A stretch of 64,000 nucleotides of DNA from Ulvibacter litoralis (GCF_900102055.1 NZ_FNBA01000001.1:372001-436000), one strand, 5' to 3'. Positions 34,915 to 44,137 are shown, counted from the stretch's first letter. Notes: a model not told the origin generated them from the sequence alone. A program made the numbers and translations.

Positions 34915-35727
34915 ATGATAAATTACATTGAAGAATCTGCCAACTTCCTAAAGGAACGCGGTTTTGGAACACCAGAAATCGGAATCATTTTAGGTACCGG
35001 TCTTGGACAAATACTCGATAAAGTTGAAGTTGAAGCGGAAATGAGTTACAATCACATTCCTAACTTTCCAACAGCAACCGTCGAGTTTCACAAAGGAAAA
35101 TTGATTTACGGGTCACTTTCAGGAAAAAAAGTAATTGTCATGCAAGGGCGTTTCCATTTGTATGAGGGCTACACTTTACAAGATGTAACATTCCCAGTTC
35201 GTGTAATGCGCGCATTAGGAATTGAAAAACTATTGGTAAGCAATGCTTCAGGAGCCATTAATAGTACCTTTAAAAAAGGGGAAATCATGTTGATTGACGA
35301 CCATATTAATCTACAGGGAGGTTCTCCTTTAGGATTTAGAGGTGTTGAAAAAATGGGCGAACGTTTTGTAGATATGAGCGCGCCATACGACCCTACAATG
35401 AATAAACAACTTGAAGATATTGCTTCAGAAAATAATATAAAATTACACAAAGGGGTTTACGTAAGTGTTTTTGGCCCACAGCTAGAAACCAAAGCAGAAT
35501 ACCGCTATTTAAAAATAATTGGAGCCGATGCTGTGGGAATGAGTACCGTTCCCGAAATTATTGTTGCCAATCATTTAGGCCTTCCTGTCGCGGCATTGTC
35601 TGTATTAACCGACGAGTGTGATCCAGAACGCTTAAAACCGGTAAACATTGATGATATTATTGCACAGGCCAAAAAAGCAGAACCCAACATGATTACCCTA
35701 TTTACTGAATTAATTGGTCAATTGTAA
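34915..35727 (+). CDS. Purine nucleoside phosphorylase, trimeric type
   Basis: 270 residues of the PNP/MTAP family: 'GIILGTGLG' phosphate loop, 'MQGRFHLYEGY', 'NASGAIN', 'FGPQLETKAEYR' (purine-binding E191), 'GADAVGMSTVPE' and 'SVLTDECDPE'. In 6-oxopurine-specific enzymes the last motif has Asn; here it is Asp233, as in adenine-accepting relatives. Placed between the TIGR04282 transferase and the sterol desaturase gene, it could phosphorolyse the adenosyl product of ArsS and release adenine. It may equally be the housekeeping PNP of the cell. Confidence 0.93.
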   Translation: MINYIEESANFLKERGFGTPEIGIILGTGLGQILDKVEVEAEMSYNHIPNFPTATVEFHKGKLIYGSLSGKKVIVMQGRFHLYEGYTLQDVTFPVRVMRALGIEKLLVSNASGAINSTFKKGEIMLIDDHINLQGGSPLGFRGVEKMGERFVDMSAPYDPTMNKQLEDIASENNIKLHKGVYVSVFGPQLETKAEYRYLKIIGADAVGMSTVPEIIVANHLGLPVAALSVLTDECDPERLKPVNIDDIIAQAKKAEPNMITLFTELIGQL

Positions 35728-35730
35728 TAC

Positions 35731-35760
35731 CTATTGGGCGTAAAAACACGTTCCCAATAG
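35731..35760 (+). terminator. Hairpin after the PNP gene
   Basis: CTATTGGG (35731-35738) and CCCAATAG (35753-35760) form a perfect 8-bp stem with a 14-nt loop that can pair further (CGT/ACG). No T-run follows. Probably the transcript end of the 24051-35727 unit. Confidence 0.5.
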
Positions 35761-35875
35761 TAGAAGCTATTTTAACGGATCTACCTTTCATTACCATAAA
35801 GGTACTTGCAGTTAAATAATTAAAAAAAATGTAATTTTAAAGTCCGTAGTGCGACTAGTACAACAGACTTTTTTT

Positions 35876-36760
35876 ATGGACAAGTATTTAGACATATTTA
35901 GAACCTCTCATTCTGGCTACTGGAATTATTTAGTAAGCGAAGTAACTAGTTTTCATTGGGAGAATTATTTCTACGGACTTATTATTGTCTCTTTAGTTGT
36001 TTGGGGATTAGAACTTCTTTTTCCGTGGCGAAAAAACCAGAAAGTATTTCGAAAAGACTTTTGGCTGGATACATTTTATATGTTTTTCAATTTTTTTCTT
36101 CTGAATTTAATTGTTCTTATTTTTCTTTCCAACACGGCTGAAGCATTATTTAATGACGTATTAAGTCTCGTTAATTTAAACGTTTCAGATTTTGAACTTA
36201 TAGACATAAATGCGTTACCATATGGGTTAGGGTTACTTGTGTTTTTTTTAGTTTCAGATTTTGTACAATGGAACACACACAGATTATTACACAGATTCCC
36301 TTTTCTGTGGAATTTTCACAAAGTACATCATTCCGTAAAAGAAATGGGCTTTGCCGCGCACTTGCGATACCACTGGATGGAACCGATTGTATATAAGTCA
36401 CTTCTTTACATTCCTATTGCGATTATTGGAGGCTTTAATGCTGAAGATGTAGCGATTGTCCACTTTTTTGCCTTAACGGTCGGACATCTTAACCATGCAA
36501 ATTTAGGGTGGGATTATGGCGTATTACGCTACGTATTAAACAATCCTAAAATGCACATCTGGCATCACGCTAAAGAACTCCCAGAGCATACCAAATACGG
36601 TGTTAATTATGGAATTTCATTAAGCATTTGGGATTATCTTTTCAAAACCGACCACGTCCCTTACAACGGACGCGATATCGAATTAGGTTTTGAAAATGAC
36701 GAAACATTTCCACACGATTTTATACATCAGGAATTATACCCATTAAAAACCAAGGAGTAA
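35876..36760 (+). CDS. Sterol desaturase / fatty acid hydroxylase superfamily protein
   Basis: 294 residues with membrane helices at about 36-55, 70-95 and 120-140 and the di-iron His clusters 'HRLLHRFP', 'NFHKVHHSVKEM' and 'KMHIWHHAKELPEH'. This places it among membrane-bound non-heme di-iron oxygenases acting on lipids. The ATG at 35876 is preferred; an upstream in-frame GTG at 35849 adds nine residues with no helix. A weak -7 element (TAATTTTA, 35832-35839) lies in front. It may modify the lipid part of an arsenolipid; this is inferred from locus membership. Confidence 0.88.
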   Translation: MDKYLDIFRTSHSGYWNYLVSEVTSFHWENYFYGLIIVSLVVWGLELLFPWRKNQKVFRKDFWLDTFYMFFNFFLLNLIVLIFLSNTAEALFNDVLSLVNLNVSDFELIDINALPYGLGLLVFFLVSDFVQWNTHRLLHRFPFLWNFHKVHHSVKEMGFAAHLRYHWMEPIVYKSLLYIPIAIIGGFNAEDVAIVHFFALTVGHLNHANLGWDYGVLRYVLNNPKMHIWHHAKELPEHTKYGVNYGISLSIWDYLFKTDHVPYNGRDIELGFENDETFPHDFIHQELYPLKTKE

Positions 36761-36796
36761 TTCCTTTCGTATATATTAATACTTAATAAAAATACA

Positions 36797-37600
36797 ATGA
36801 ATTACTTATTAAAAACAGTAGCTGTTATCACGGCTGCATTTGTATTTCAAAGTTGCAATCTTCTTTCTGCCGCAGGCGTAAGCAGTCAAGGACAACCTAC
36901 AAAATCTGTAAAAGGAGAATTGACTTCAACAACAGCGAATTCTAGCGTAAATTTAGACCATTCGAAATGGGATGCTTTACTCAAAGAATATGTCGATAGT
37001 AAAGGACTTGTTAATTATAAAGGTTTTGTCAAAAATCAGGAGGAACTGTCGAAGTACCTAACGTTTCTATCGTCTCAAAACCCTACAGACCAATGGAGTG
37101 TACAAGAGTTATTGGCATACTATATTAACTTATACAACGCATACACGGTTCAATTAATCGTGACAAATTATCCTACCAAAACCATTAAAGATATTGATGG
37201 TAATTGGACCAAAGGCTTTGTTCCTGTCGGTTCTAAAAATTTATCCCTTGGAGGAATTGAAAACGGAATTCTTCGAAAAATGGACGAACCTCGCATTCAC
37301 TTCGCAATAAACTGTGCTTCTATTTCGTGTCCAAACTTATTAAATGAAGCTTTTACAGCTTCAAAAATAAACGAACAGTTAGATCGTGCTACAAAGCAAT
37401 TTATTAATAGTGACAAAAACGATATTGATGCTAAAAACCCGAAATTGTCTTCCATTTTTGATTGGTATCAAAAAGATTTTAAGGTAAATGGAAGCCAAGA
37501 TGTGATAGGCTATATTAATCAGTACTCTTCAGAAAAAATAAATAAAGACGCTGTCATTACCTATAAAAACTACGATTGGAATCTAAATGAGCAAAATTAA
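36797..37600 (+). CDS. DUF547 lipoprotein (copy 1)
   Basis: 267 residues. Lipoprotein signal 'VFQSCNLL' (Cys20), Ser/Thr-rich linker, then a DUF547 domain: 'WSVQELLAYYINLYNAYTVQLI', 'LSLGGIENGILRKMDEPRIHFAINCAS' in pieces, 'CPNLLNEAFTASKINEQL' and 'FDWYQKDFK'. DUF547 proteins have a papain-like core with Cys/His and no proven function. Situated just before the TIGR04283 transferase, with 16 bp between them. A second copy at 39467-40186 is on the opposite strand. Confidence 0.88.
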   Translation: MNYLLKTVAVITAAFVFQSCNLLSAAGVSSQGQPTKSVKGELTSTTANSSVNLDHSKWDALLKEYVDSKGLVNYKGFVKNQEELSKYLTFLSSQNPTDQWSVQELLAYYINLYNAYTVQLIVTNYPTKTIKDIDGNWTKGFVPVGSKNLSLGGIENGILRKMDEPRIHFAINCASISCPNLLNEAFTASKINEQLDRATKQFINSDKNDIDAKNPKLSSIFDWYQKDFKVNGSQDVIGYINQYSSEKINKDAVITYKNYDWNLNEQN

Positions 37601-37616
37601 TTTGTAAGTTTAACCT

Positions 37617-38369
37617 ATGATAACCATTGTAATTCCAGTTTTAAACGAATCTAAATCTATTAACGATTTATTAATTCATATAACTGAAAATGCTTCCGAA
37701 AAGAACATTACTGATATTCTTGTTATTGATGGTGGAAGTACAGATGCAACGCGTTCTATTGTTGCCGAATGTATTGAGACGACTGCATTTCCCATTCGGT
37801 TGCTGTTTTCAGAAAAAGGGCGCGCTAAACAAATGAATACAGGAGCTCGTGCTGCCAAAGGAAGTGTTTTATACTTTTTACATGCCGATTCATTTCCTCC
37901 AAACAACTTTGACACCGATATCCTTTCCGAAGTAGCAAAAGGAAACTTAGCAGGCTGTTTTTCTATGAAATTCGACAGTACACATTGGTGGTTAAAACTG
38001 GTAGGTTGGTTTACAAAATTTAGCTGGAGAGCATGCCGAGGCGGTGATCAGAGTCAGTTTATTACCAAAAATCTATTTACAGAAATCGGCGGATTTGACG
38101 AAAATTATGGCATTTACGAAGACAACATTTTAATCAATGAATTGTATGCCAGAAACGAGTTTACTGTCATCCCAAAACGACTTACGACGTCGGCGCGATT
38201 GTACCATGAAAAAGGGGTTTGGAATATTCAGTATCATTTTTTAGTAATCTACTTTAAAAAATGGATGGGTGCCGATGCTACCGAATTACAAACGTATTAT
38301 TGTGCTAAGGTTCGTGGAACTAAAAAAAATTCAAAAAGAAGTATCTCCAACGTGTTTTCAGACAAGTAA
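37617..38369 (+). CDS. TIGR04283-family arsenosugar biosynthesis glycosyltransferase
   Basis: 250 residues, GT2 (GT-A) fold: 'ITIVIPVLNESKSI', 'DGGSTDAT', 'FSEKGRAKQMNTGARAAKGS', the DXD-like 'LHADSFPP' and 'CRGGDQSQFITKNLF'. The 'GRAKQMNTGA' block is typical of the TIGR04283 family that co-occurs with ArsS. Likely attaches the arsenoriboside to its aglycone at the membrane; the acceptor is unknown. Confidence 0.92.
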   Translation: MITIVIPVLNESKSINDLLIHITENASEKNITDILVIDGGSTDATRSIVAECIETTAFPIRLLFSEKGRAKQMNTGARAAKGSVLYFLHADSFPPNNFDTDILSEVAKGNLAGCFSMKFDSTHWWLKLVGWFTKFSWRACRGGDQSQFITKNLFTEIGGFDENYGIYEDNILINELYARNEFTVIPKRLTTSARLYHEKGVWNIQYHFLVIYFKKWMGADATELQTYYCAKVRGTKKNSKRSISNVFSDK

Positions 38370-38381
38370 GCTTAGAAGAGC

Positions 38382-39413
38382 TTAGTTATTTCCATACATT
38401 TTAGTAATCGTTGCTTCAACAGGCTTGTTTTGTGGCGTAAATTGGCTGTTATTTATTCCACCAACTTCTGGGTGTGCTATAAACCATTTCCATAAAAAAC
38501 CACCTGCAAACCACGACTCATTCCACACCTTATCAAACAACCCTTGCGTTAAATTGACTTGCGCTTCTAGATTCACATCTTTCATTTCACGATCGCTTAC
38601 CCAAGGTTCTTTTCCAGCAAAATCGACACTTCGATAGCCGTATTCCGTAAAAATAATTTGCTTTTGTTCTTTTTCAGAAAAAAGCTTCAGTTCATCTTTC
38701 CATGGCTTCCAACCTGCTTTGGCATCTTCTAATGTCGGTGTTTTCTGATCTGAAATTGGAAAATACGCGTCCACTCCAATATAATCTAACTTGTTCCAAA
38801 AAGGAACGCGTTTGTACTCATCCCAATTGGCTGCATAGGTTAGTTTTCCTTTGTAAATCAATCTAATTTCAGCAATAAGTGTTTCCCAAAAAGCCGGGCG
38901 ATGCATCACAAATTGTTCTAATTCGGTTCCAATACAGAATAAATCTACTTCAGCTTCCGCAGCCATTGCAGCGTATTCCAGTATAAAATTGCGATACGAA
39001 TCTTCTAATAATTTCCAGTTTTCTTCCGAAGTCATTTTTAAATAGCCCGTAAATTCACCGCGCCACACCCAAATTTGAGGCTTTACCAGTACTTTTATGT
39101 TGTTTTTATGCAACAACTCGATGTATTGTTTGGCACCATTACGAGTTTCACCAAACCACTGCCGATCTGTGTTAAATATAATTTCAGGATGTTCTAAGGT
39201 CTTTATAAAACCAAAAGGCATAATAGCCGCATAATTCGTATGAATATTTAACACCGGAGTGATATGGTGCTGTTGAATCGTATCGCGAGAAGCTACAAAA
39301 CTAATCCCATTCATTTTTCGGGGAGTTTCTTCTTTTTTAGCCTCGCCTTGTGCGCAACTATAAAAAAATGGAAGACAAAAAAGTGGTAGAAGAAAACGGA
39401 ATTTCAAAAGCAT
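38382..39413 (-). CDS. GH113-like TIM-barrel lipoprotein
   Basis: 343 residues from the ATG at 39413, which begins a lipoprotein signal ('FFYSCAQG'). The TIM-barrel has acidic residues in the expected places of GH113/GTA-type hydrolases: general acid Glu in 'FCIGTELEQF' and nucleophile Glu in 'IIFTEYGYRS'; also 'LVKPQIWVWRGEF' and 'DYIGVDAYFP'. GH113 enzymes act on beta-mannans, but the family also includes proteins of unknown specificity. It lies on the opposite strand inside the arsenosugar locus, followed by the second DUF547 gene upstream, likely co-transcribed with it. Confidence 0.82.
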   Translation of the reverse strand: MLLKFRFLLPLFCLPFFYSCAQGEAKKEETPRKMNGISFVASRDTIQQHHITPVLNIHTNYAAIMPFGFIKTLEHPEIIFNTDRQWFGETRNGAKQYIELLHKNNIKVLVKPQIWVWRGEFTGYLKMTSEENWKLLEDSYRNFILEYAAMAAEAEVDLFCIGTELEQFVMHRPAFWETLIAEIRLIYKGKLTYAANWDEYKRVPFWNKLDYIGVDAYFPISDQKTPTLEDAKAGWKPWKDELKLFSEKEQKQIIFTEYGYRSVDFAGKEPWVSDREMKDVNLEAQVNLTQGLFDKVWNESWFAGGFLWKWFIAHPEVGGINNSQFTPQNKPVEATITKMYGNN

Positions 39414-39466
39414 AATCCTTTCAATTTTTACTGAAAAATACAACAATTACAGAAGGGTTAGCCTAA

Positions 39467-40186
39467 TTAGTTTTGAGCGTTCAGTTTCCAATTGTACGGA
39501 TAGTAAGTAACAGATGCAGTTACAGGTACTTTCTGATTTCGATAGGTATTTAAAAAATCGATTTCGGTCTGTCCGTTTCCCACAAAATCTTCTTTATACC
39601 ATTTAAATATTTCTGAAAAAGCCACCGAACCTTCCGTCACTTTTATAAAAGTGGGATTGTTTAATGCAATTTCTGTTTGGTGTTGTAACTGCGCTTCTAC
39701 CTTTGAAGGTGTATACGCTTCAGAAAGTAACGGCGGACACCCTTTTGCGCCACAAACCAATACAAAATGAAATCGTGGATCTTTAAAAACCGCTCGTAAC
39801 TTTTTATTTTCAATATCGTTCAGTGTGATTTCAGTACCGCCCAAACTATAGGTTTTTGTGTCGAAAAACCCTTTGGTATCGAGTGGCGATGCAGTAGGAT
39901 ACACGTCTATAATTCCTTTAATCACAGCTAAATTATAAGCGTTGATCCAAAATGCTTGGTATTGTTTTGCTTCGGAAGCTGCTACCTTAGTGTTTTTAGC
40001 TATTTCTAATATTGAAAGTAAGTCTTCAGGATGCTTATGTATTTTATCGTACGCTACGTTTCCTTCTGAAACATACGTGGCGAAGAACGTGTCTGCTTTG
40101 TCAAGAAATGAAGTAAGCGATTGCGAAAAACTTTCCGAAGAAAAAAGAACAACAAAAACGAAAATAACTGAAAATTTAAAGCGCAT
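39467..40186 (-). CDS. DUF547 periplasmic protein (copy 2)
   Basis: 239 residues with a cleavable signal peptide (ending near 'SESFSQ') instead of the lipobox of copy 1. The domain matches: 'QAFWINAYNLAVIKGII', 'YSLGGTEITLNDIENKKLRAVFKDPRFHFVLVCGAKGCP' in pieces, and 'SEIFKWYKEDF'. The two copies share the 'HF-C-x-C-P' core but are diverged, so this is an old duplication. First gene of a minus-strand pair with the GH113-like gene. Confidence 0.88.
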   Translation of the reverse strand: MRFKFSVIFVFVVLFSSESFSQSLTSFLDKADTFFATYVSEGNVAYDKIHKHPEDLLSILEIAKNTKVAASEAKQYQAFWINAYNLAVIKGIIDVYPTASPLDTKGFFDTKTYSLGGTEITLNDIENKKLRAVFKDPRFHFVLVCGAKGCPPLLSEAYTPSKVEAQLQHQTEIALNNPTFIKVTEGSVAFSEIFKWYKEDFVGNGQTEIDFLNTYRNQKVPVTASVTYYPYNWKLNAQN

Positions 40187-40368
40187 AGGAGTAATTTATA
40201 TTGCTTAGGTCGGACGATTGTGTATTAAACTTACAAAAGAAGTATAATAGATATTCGCTTCAAAAGACCCGAAATACTTAAAGTTTCCAAAATAATTTCT
40301 ATAAAAAAGCGATTTCACTGTAATGTTAGTAACTTTAAGTGCGACAGACTTAGCAACCACATCAATTT

Positions 40369-41679
40369 ATGGAACACATAGTTATTATTGGTAACGGAAT
40401 ATCGGGCGTTACAGCTGCGAGGCATATTCGGAAACTTTCAGACAAAAAAATTACAATTATCTCTGCGGAAACTGATCATTTCTTTTCGCGTACCGCGCTC
40501 ATGTACATTTATATGGGACATATGAAGTATGAGCATACCAAACCGTATGAAGATTATTTCTGGAAAAAGAACCGAATAGAATTAAGACGCGGTTTTGTAG
40601 AAAAGGTCCATACCGATAAAAAAGAAGTTCAGTTTAGCGACAACACAACACTAGCGTACGACAAACTTATTATTGCGGCAGGTTCTAAATCGAATAAATT
40701 TGGATGGCCTGGACAGGATCTTAATGGCGTTCAAGGGTTGTACTCAAAGCAAGACTTAGATGCGTTAGAACAAAACGCACCCAATAATAAAATCTGTAAA
40801 AGAGCGGTGATTGTAGGTGGCGGATTGATAGGTATCGAGTTTGCCGAAATGTTGAGCACTCGTAATATTCCTGTTACTTTTCTAGTTAGAGAAAATAGCT
40901 TTTGGAACGGTGTTCTTCCGAAAGGCGAAAGTGAACTATTGAACCGTCATATAAAAAGTCATCACATTGATTTACGGCTTTCAACCAATTTAAAAGAAAT
41001 TCTTTCCGACGACAACGAAAAAGTAAGAGCAGTCGTTATTGAAGAAACGGGTGAGGAACTACCATGTGATGTTGTTGGGCTTACCGCAGGGGTAACTCCC
41101 AATATTGATTTTTTAAAAGACAGTGGTATTGAACTTGGAAGAGGCGTAAAAGTAAATCGCTTTTTAGAAACAAATGTAGATTCTGTGTACGCAATTGGCG
41201 ACTGTGCCGAACAACACGAACCCATTGGAAATCGCCGTCCTATTGAAGCCGTTTGGTACACAGGGAGAATGATGGGCGAAACATTAGCACAAACTATTTG
41301 TGGCAACAAACTCGAATACAAACCTGGACATTGGTTTAACAGCGCCAAGTTTTTTGACATCGAATACCAAACCTATGGCTGGGTATTTAGTGAAAGAAGC
41401 AAAAAAGATACAGAAGCACATTTTCATTGGAAACATCCCGATGACAAAAAGTGCATTACGATAGCTTACCATAAAGACTCTAAACTATTTTTAGGGATTA
41501 ATACCTTCGGAATACGAATGCGACACGAAGTATTTGACCGTTGGCTTTCAGAAAAAAGAGGTCTCGATTATGTTATTGAACATCTCCCAGAAGCAAACTT
41601 TGACCCAGAATTTTACAGAAGCTTTGAAAAAGATATTTTAAAAGCTTTTCATTCTGAAACTGAAGTTACTGCCCATTAA
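40369..41679 (+). CDS. FAD/NAD(P)-dependent oxidoreductase
   Basis: 436 residues. Two Rossmann motifs: FAD 'IIGNGISGVTAARHI' at the N-terminus and NAD(P) 'AVIVGGGLIGIEFAEML' near 146; the second FAD motif 'VYAIGDCAEQHE' near 275. Resembles the nitrite-reductase-large-subunit / rubredoxin-reductase group but has a unique about 110-residue C-terminal extension ('YGWVFSERSKKDTEAHFHWKH') and no redox disulfide near the first motif. Located 50 bp before a membrane polyferredoxin gene, so probably the NAD(P)H entry for an electron-transfer pair. Confidence 0.88.
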   Translation: MEHIVIIGNGISGVTAARHIRKLSDKKITIISAETDHFFSRTALMYIYMGHMKYEHTKPYEDYFWKKNRIELRRGFVEKVHTDKKEVQFSDNTTLAYDKLIIAAGSKSNKFGWPGQDLNGVQGLYSKQDLDALEQNAPNNKICKRAVIVGGGLIGIEFAEMLSTRNIPVTFLVRENSFWNGVLPKGESELLNRHIKSHHIDLRLSTNLKEILSDDNEKVRAVVIEETGEELPCDVVGLTAGVTPNIDFLKDSGIELGRGVKVNRFLETNVDSVYAIGDCAEQHEPIGNRRPIEAVWYTGRMMGETLAQTICGNKLEYKPGHWFNSAKFFDIEYQTYGWVFSERSKKDTEAHFHWKHPDDKKCITIAYHKDSKLFLGINTFGIRMRHEVFDRWLSEKRGLDYVIEHLPEANFDPEFYRSFEKDILKAFHSETEVTAH

Positions 41680-41729
41680 AACAGTAACTAGTAATTGAGT
41701 CTTTATTCTAATTTACGAAACACCAAAAT

Positions 41730-43319
41730 ATGAGCACAGTACAACAAAATATATCACTTACCGGAGAACCACCAAAAAGTTTAAACGGCACACAAAAAAT
41801 AGCGACGTTTATAGGCTTGTTTGGCTTAGTGGTGTTAGCCTTAGCAGGGTTTAACGTAAACTTTCCGAACAAAGGTTTGTGGCTTACAATTGCTTTACTT
41901 TCTATCACGGCAGGAATTATCTTGTTTGCAAAAGGAGCGTATGCCCAAAAGCAAGAAGGTATTAAAAATGACGGCGTTTGGTTTAAATCAATTTCAAGTC
42001 GTGGATTTGTAGCTTGGATTGCTGGGATACTTCTTACTAGTTTTTATATTGTTTTGTACTTTTTTCCTCAGTTTTTAGGATTAAATAGCGAAGGAAGTAA
42101 TACGGGTGTAATCGCCCTTTTTGACCCCTTAAGCAGATTGTTAAGTGGGAATCCGGCGAGTCAATGGTTTGTGTACGGTACGTTATATACGATTGCCATC
42201 TTTGCCTTCGGAGTAAAGTTTATCTGGAAATACCGCCACAACAGGTACGAGCGTATTCGTACCATTAGTGTGATGGTTTTTCAAACCGCTTTTGCCTTTT
42301 TGATTCCTGAGTTTATGGCACGTTTAAACAGCGACTCTTTTAACCTTCCGTATTACGATCTTAAAAACATTTGGCCTCTTAATTATTATAATTTTGAACA
42401 GTATCGTGTCGATAGTTTTATCTCTTCGGGTTCGGTGGGTGTCGGACTTTTAATCTTCGGAGTGGTTTCTATTTTTGTCATTACCCCTATTCTAACTTAC
42501 AAATACGGAAAACGTTGGTATTGTAGTTGGGTATGTGGTTGTGGTGGCTTGGCTGAAACAGCTGGTGATTCGTTTCGACAATTAAGCGACAAAAGCATGA
42601 ATGCATGGAAGGTGGAACGTTGGGTAATTCACAGTGTATTAGTTTTTGTGGTAGTGATGACAACGGCTGTAATTTCTACATATTTAGGATACGACTCAAC
42701 AAAATACTGGCTAACAAAGGATGTGTTTCTTATTGGTGTTGGTGTGTTTTTAACCTTGTTATTTGCTGGAATTTGGTATTTCAAAAAAGAAGAATTACAA
42801 AAAGATGCCCGTTACGGTGCTATTGGATATTTAGTGATTGTTATTTCTTTAATCGCTATGCACTATGCGACAGGAAAAACCTTATTTCTTTTTGAAGCAG
42901 AAACCCTTCGGAAAACCTACGGGTTTTTAATCGGTTCTATTTTTAGCGGTGTTATTGGAACAGGCTTCTACCCTATTTTAGGAAGTAGAGTTTGGTGTAG
43001 AATGGGTTGCCCTATGGCAGCTATTTTAGGAATGCAACAACGTTTGTTTTCAAAATTCAGAATTACAACCAACGGTGGTCAATGTATTTCTTGCGGAAAC
43101 TGCTCAACCTATTGTGAAATGGGAATTGATGTTCGTGCATATGCACAAAAAGGAGAAAACATTGTTCGTTCTAGCTGTGTAGGCTGCGGAATTTGTTCTG
43201 CTGTTTGCCCAAGAGGGGTATTAAAACTTGAAAACGGACCTCTAGAAGGACGTATTGAAAGTAAAGATGTATTGTTAGGAAACGATGTTGATTTAATGAA
43301 CTATGTGTCTAAAAACTAA
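41730..43319 (+). CDS. Membrane polyferredoxin (NosR/NapH-like)
   Basis: 529 residues with about nine membrane helices. Two cytoplasmic Cys motifs of the NapH/CcoG/NosR kind, 'WYCSWVCGCGGLAE' near 268 and 'VWCRMGCPMAA' near 425, followed by two 4Fe-4S sites 'CISCGNCSTYCEMG' and 'CVGCGICSAVCPRG'. It probably passes electrons from the preceding flavoprotein across or along the membrane. The acceptor is unknown: a lipid oxygenase in this locus or, since nosR is absent, NosZ, are both possible. Confidence 0.87.
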   Translation: MSTVQQNISLTGEPPKSLNGTQKIATFIGLFGLVVLALAGFNVNFPNKGLWLTIALLSITAGIILFAKGAYAQKQEGIKNDGVWFKSISSRGFVAWIAGILLTSFYIVLYFFPQFLGLNSEGSNTGVIALFDPLSRLLSGNPASQWFVYGTLYTIAIFAFGVKFIWKYRHNRYERIRTISVMVFQTAFAFLIPEFMARLNSDSFNLPYYDLKNIWPLNYYNFEQYRVDSFISSGSVGVGLLIFGVVSIFVITPILTYKYGKRWYCSWVCGCGGLAETAGDSFRQLSDKSMNAWKVERWVIHSVLVFVVVMTTAVISTYLGYDSTKYWLTKDVFLIGVGVFLTLLFAGIWYFKKEELQKDARYGAIGYLVIVISLIAMHYATGKTLFLFEAETLRKTYGFLIGSIFSGVIGTGFYPILGSRVWCRMGCPMAAILGMQQRLFSKFRITTNGGQCISCGNCSTYCEMGIDVRAYAQKGENIVRSSCVGCGICSAVCPRGVLKLENGPLEGRIESKDVLLGNDVDLMNYVSKN

Positions 43320-43441
43320 AAACCGTTTCATTTAAAATCGGAAGTACTGTTAGGTCTTCGAGATTGTTCGTCTAAACCTTCAGAAACAGTAACCTATATT
43401 TTACCGACCTTTGCAATCTTATTTGCGATCCTAACATCATA

Positions 43442-44137
43442 ATGAAGCACAACATAAAAGTTATTATCCCCGCGTACAACGAAGAAGGGTCTATTGGTAA
43501 AGTGATAGGCGATATTCCTGCGACTGTTTCCGAAGTAATTGTTGTAAGTAATAATTCTACCGACACGACTGAAGCTGTAGCCCAAAAAGCTGGAGCAACG
43601 GTACTTTCAGAAAAAAGAAAAGGATACGGCTATGCCTGTTTAAAGGGAATGGAATACATTGCCAACCAACAAGAAAAACCAGACATTGTCGTTTTTTTAG
43701 ATGGCGATTATAGCGATTATCCCGAAGAACTTTCAAAAATTGTTGCGCCCATCCTTGAACAAGATATCGACTTTGTAATTGGAGCCAGAACTAAGGAGCT
43801 TCGTGAAGCTGGATCGATGACGATTCCGCAGGAATTTGGAAACTGGTTGGCCACAAACCTTATGAAATTGTTTTTTGGAGCCACATTTACAGACTTGGGG
43901 CCTTTTAGAGCCATAAAATACGACAAATTACTAGCCTTACAAATGGAAGACAAAACCTATGGCTGGACCGTTGAGATGCAATTAAAAGCACTTAAACGAA
44001 AATATACCTATATCGAGGTGCCTGTGCACTATCGAAACAGAATAGGTGTTTCAAAAGTTTCAGGAACGGTAAAAGGTGCTATCTTTGCAGGCGTAAAAAT
44101 CCTAGGTTGGATCTTTAAATACAGCATAAAAAAATGA
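43442..44137 (+). CDS. GT2 glycosyltransferase, DPM1-like
   Basis: 231 residues. GT-A fold with 'KVIIPAYNEEGSIG', 'VVSNNSTDTTE', the metal motif 'VVFLDGDYSDYPEE' and 'FTDLGPFRAIKYDKL', the pattern of dolichol-phosphate-mannose-synthase-like enzymes. Lacks the C-terminal membrane domain. It overlaps the following glycosyltransferase by 4 bp. A polyprenyl-phosphate or lipid sugar acceptor is likely. Confidence 0.88.
   Translation: MKHNIKVIIPAYNEEGSIGKVIGDIPATVSEVIVVSNNSTDTTEAVAQKAGATVLSEKRKGYGYACLKGMEYIANQQEKPDIVVFLDGDYSDYPEELSKIVAPILEQDIDFVIGARTKELREAGSMTIPQEFGNWLATNLMKLFFGATFTDLGPFRAIKYDKLLALQMEDKTYGWTVEMQLKALKRKYTYIEVPVHYRNRIGVSKVSGTVKGAIFAGVKILGWIFKYSIKK

Noticed and set aside
35849-35875. 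GTG start extending the sterol-desaturase protein by nine residues
   Set aside because: The extension lies within the predicted untranslated leader and the ATG at 35876 gives a normal N-terminus.
38382-40186. Minus-strand pair as a recent insertion
   Set aside because: No terminal repeats, integrase, target duplication or obvious base-composition change at either edge.
35832-40345. Shared GTGCGAC downstream of TAAYTTTA in front of both 35876 and 40369
   Set aside because: Spacing differs (17 versus 9 nt) and only two cases exist, so a common regulatory site is not supported.
41730-43319. This gene as nosR
   Set aside because: It lacks the N-terminal periplasmic FMN-binding domain of NosR and is 30 kb from the nos genes; only the polyferredoxin part is similar.
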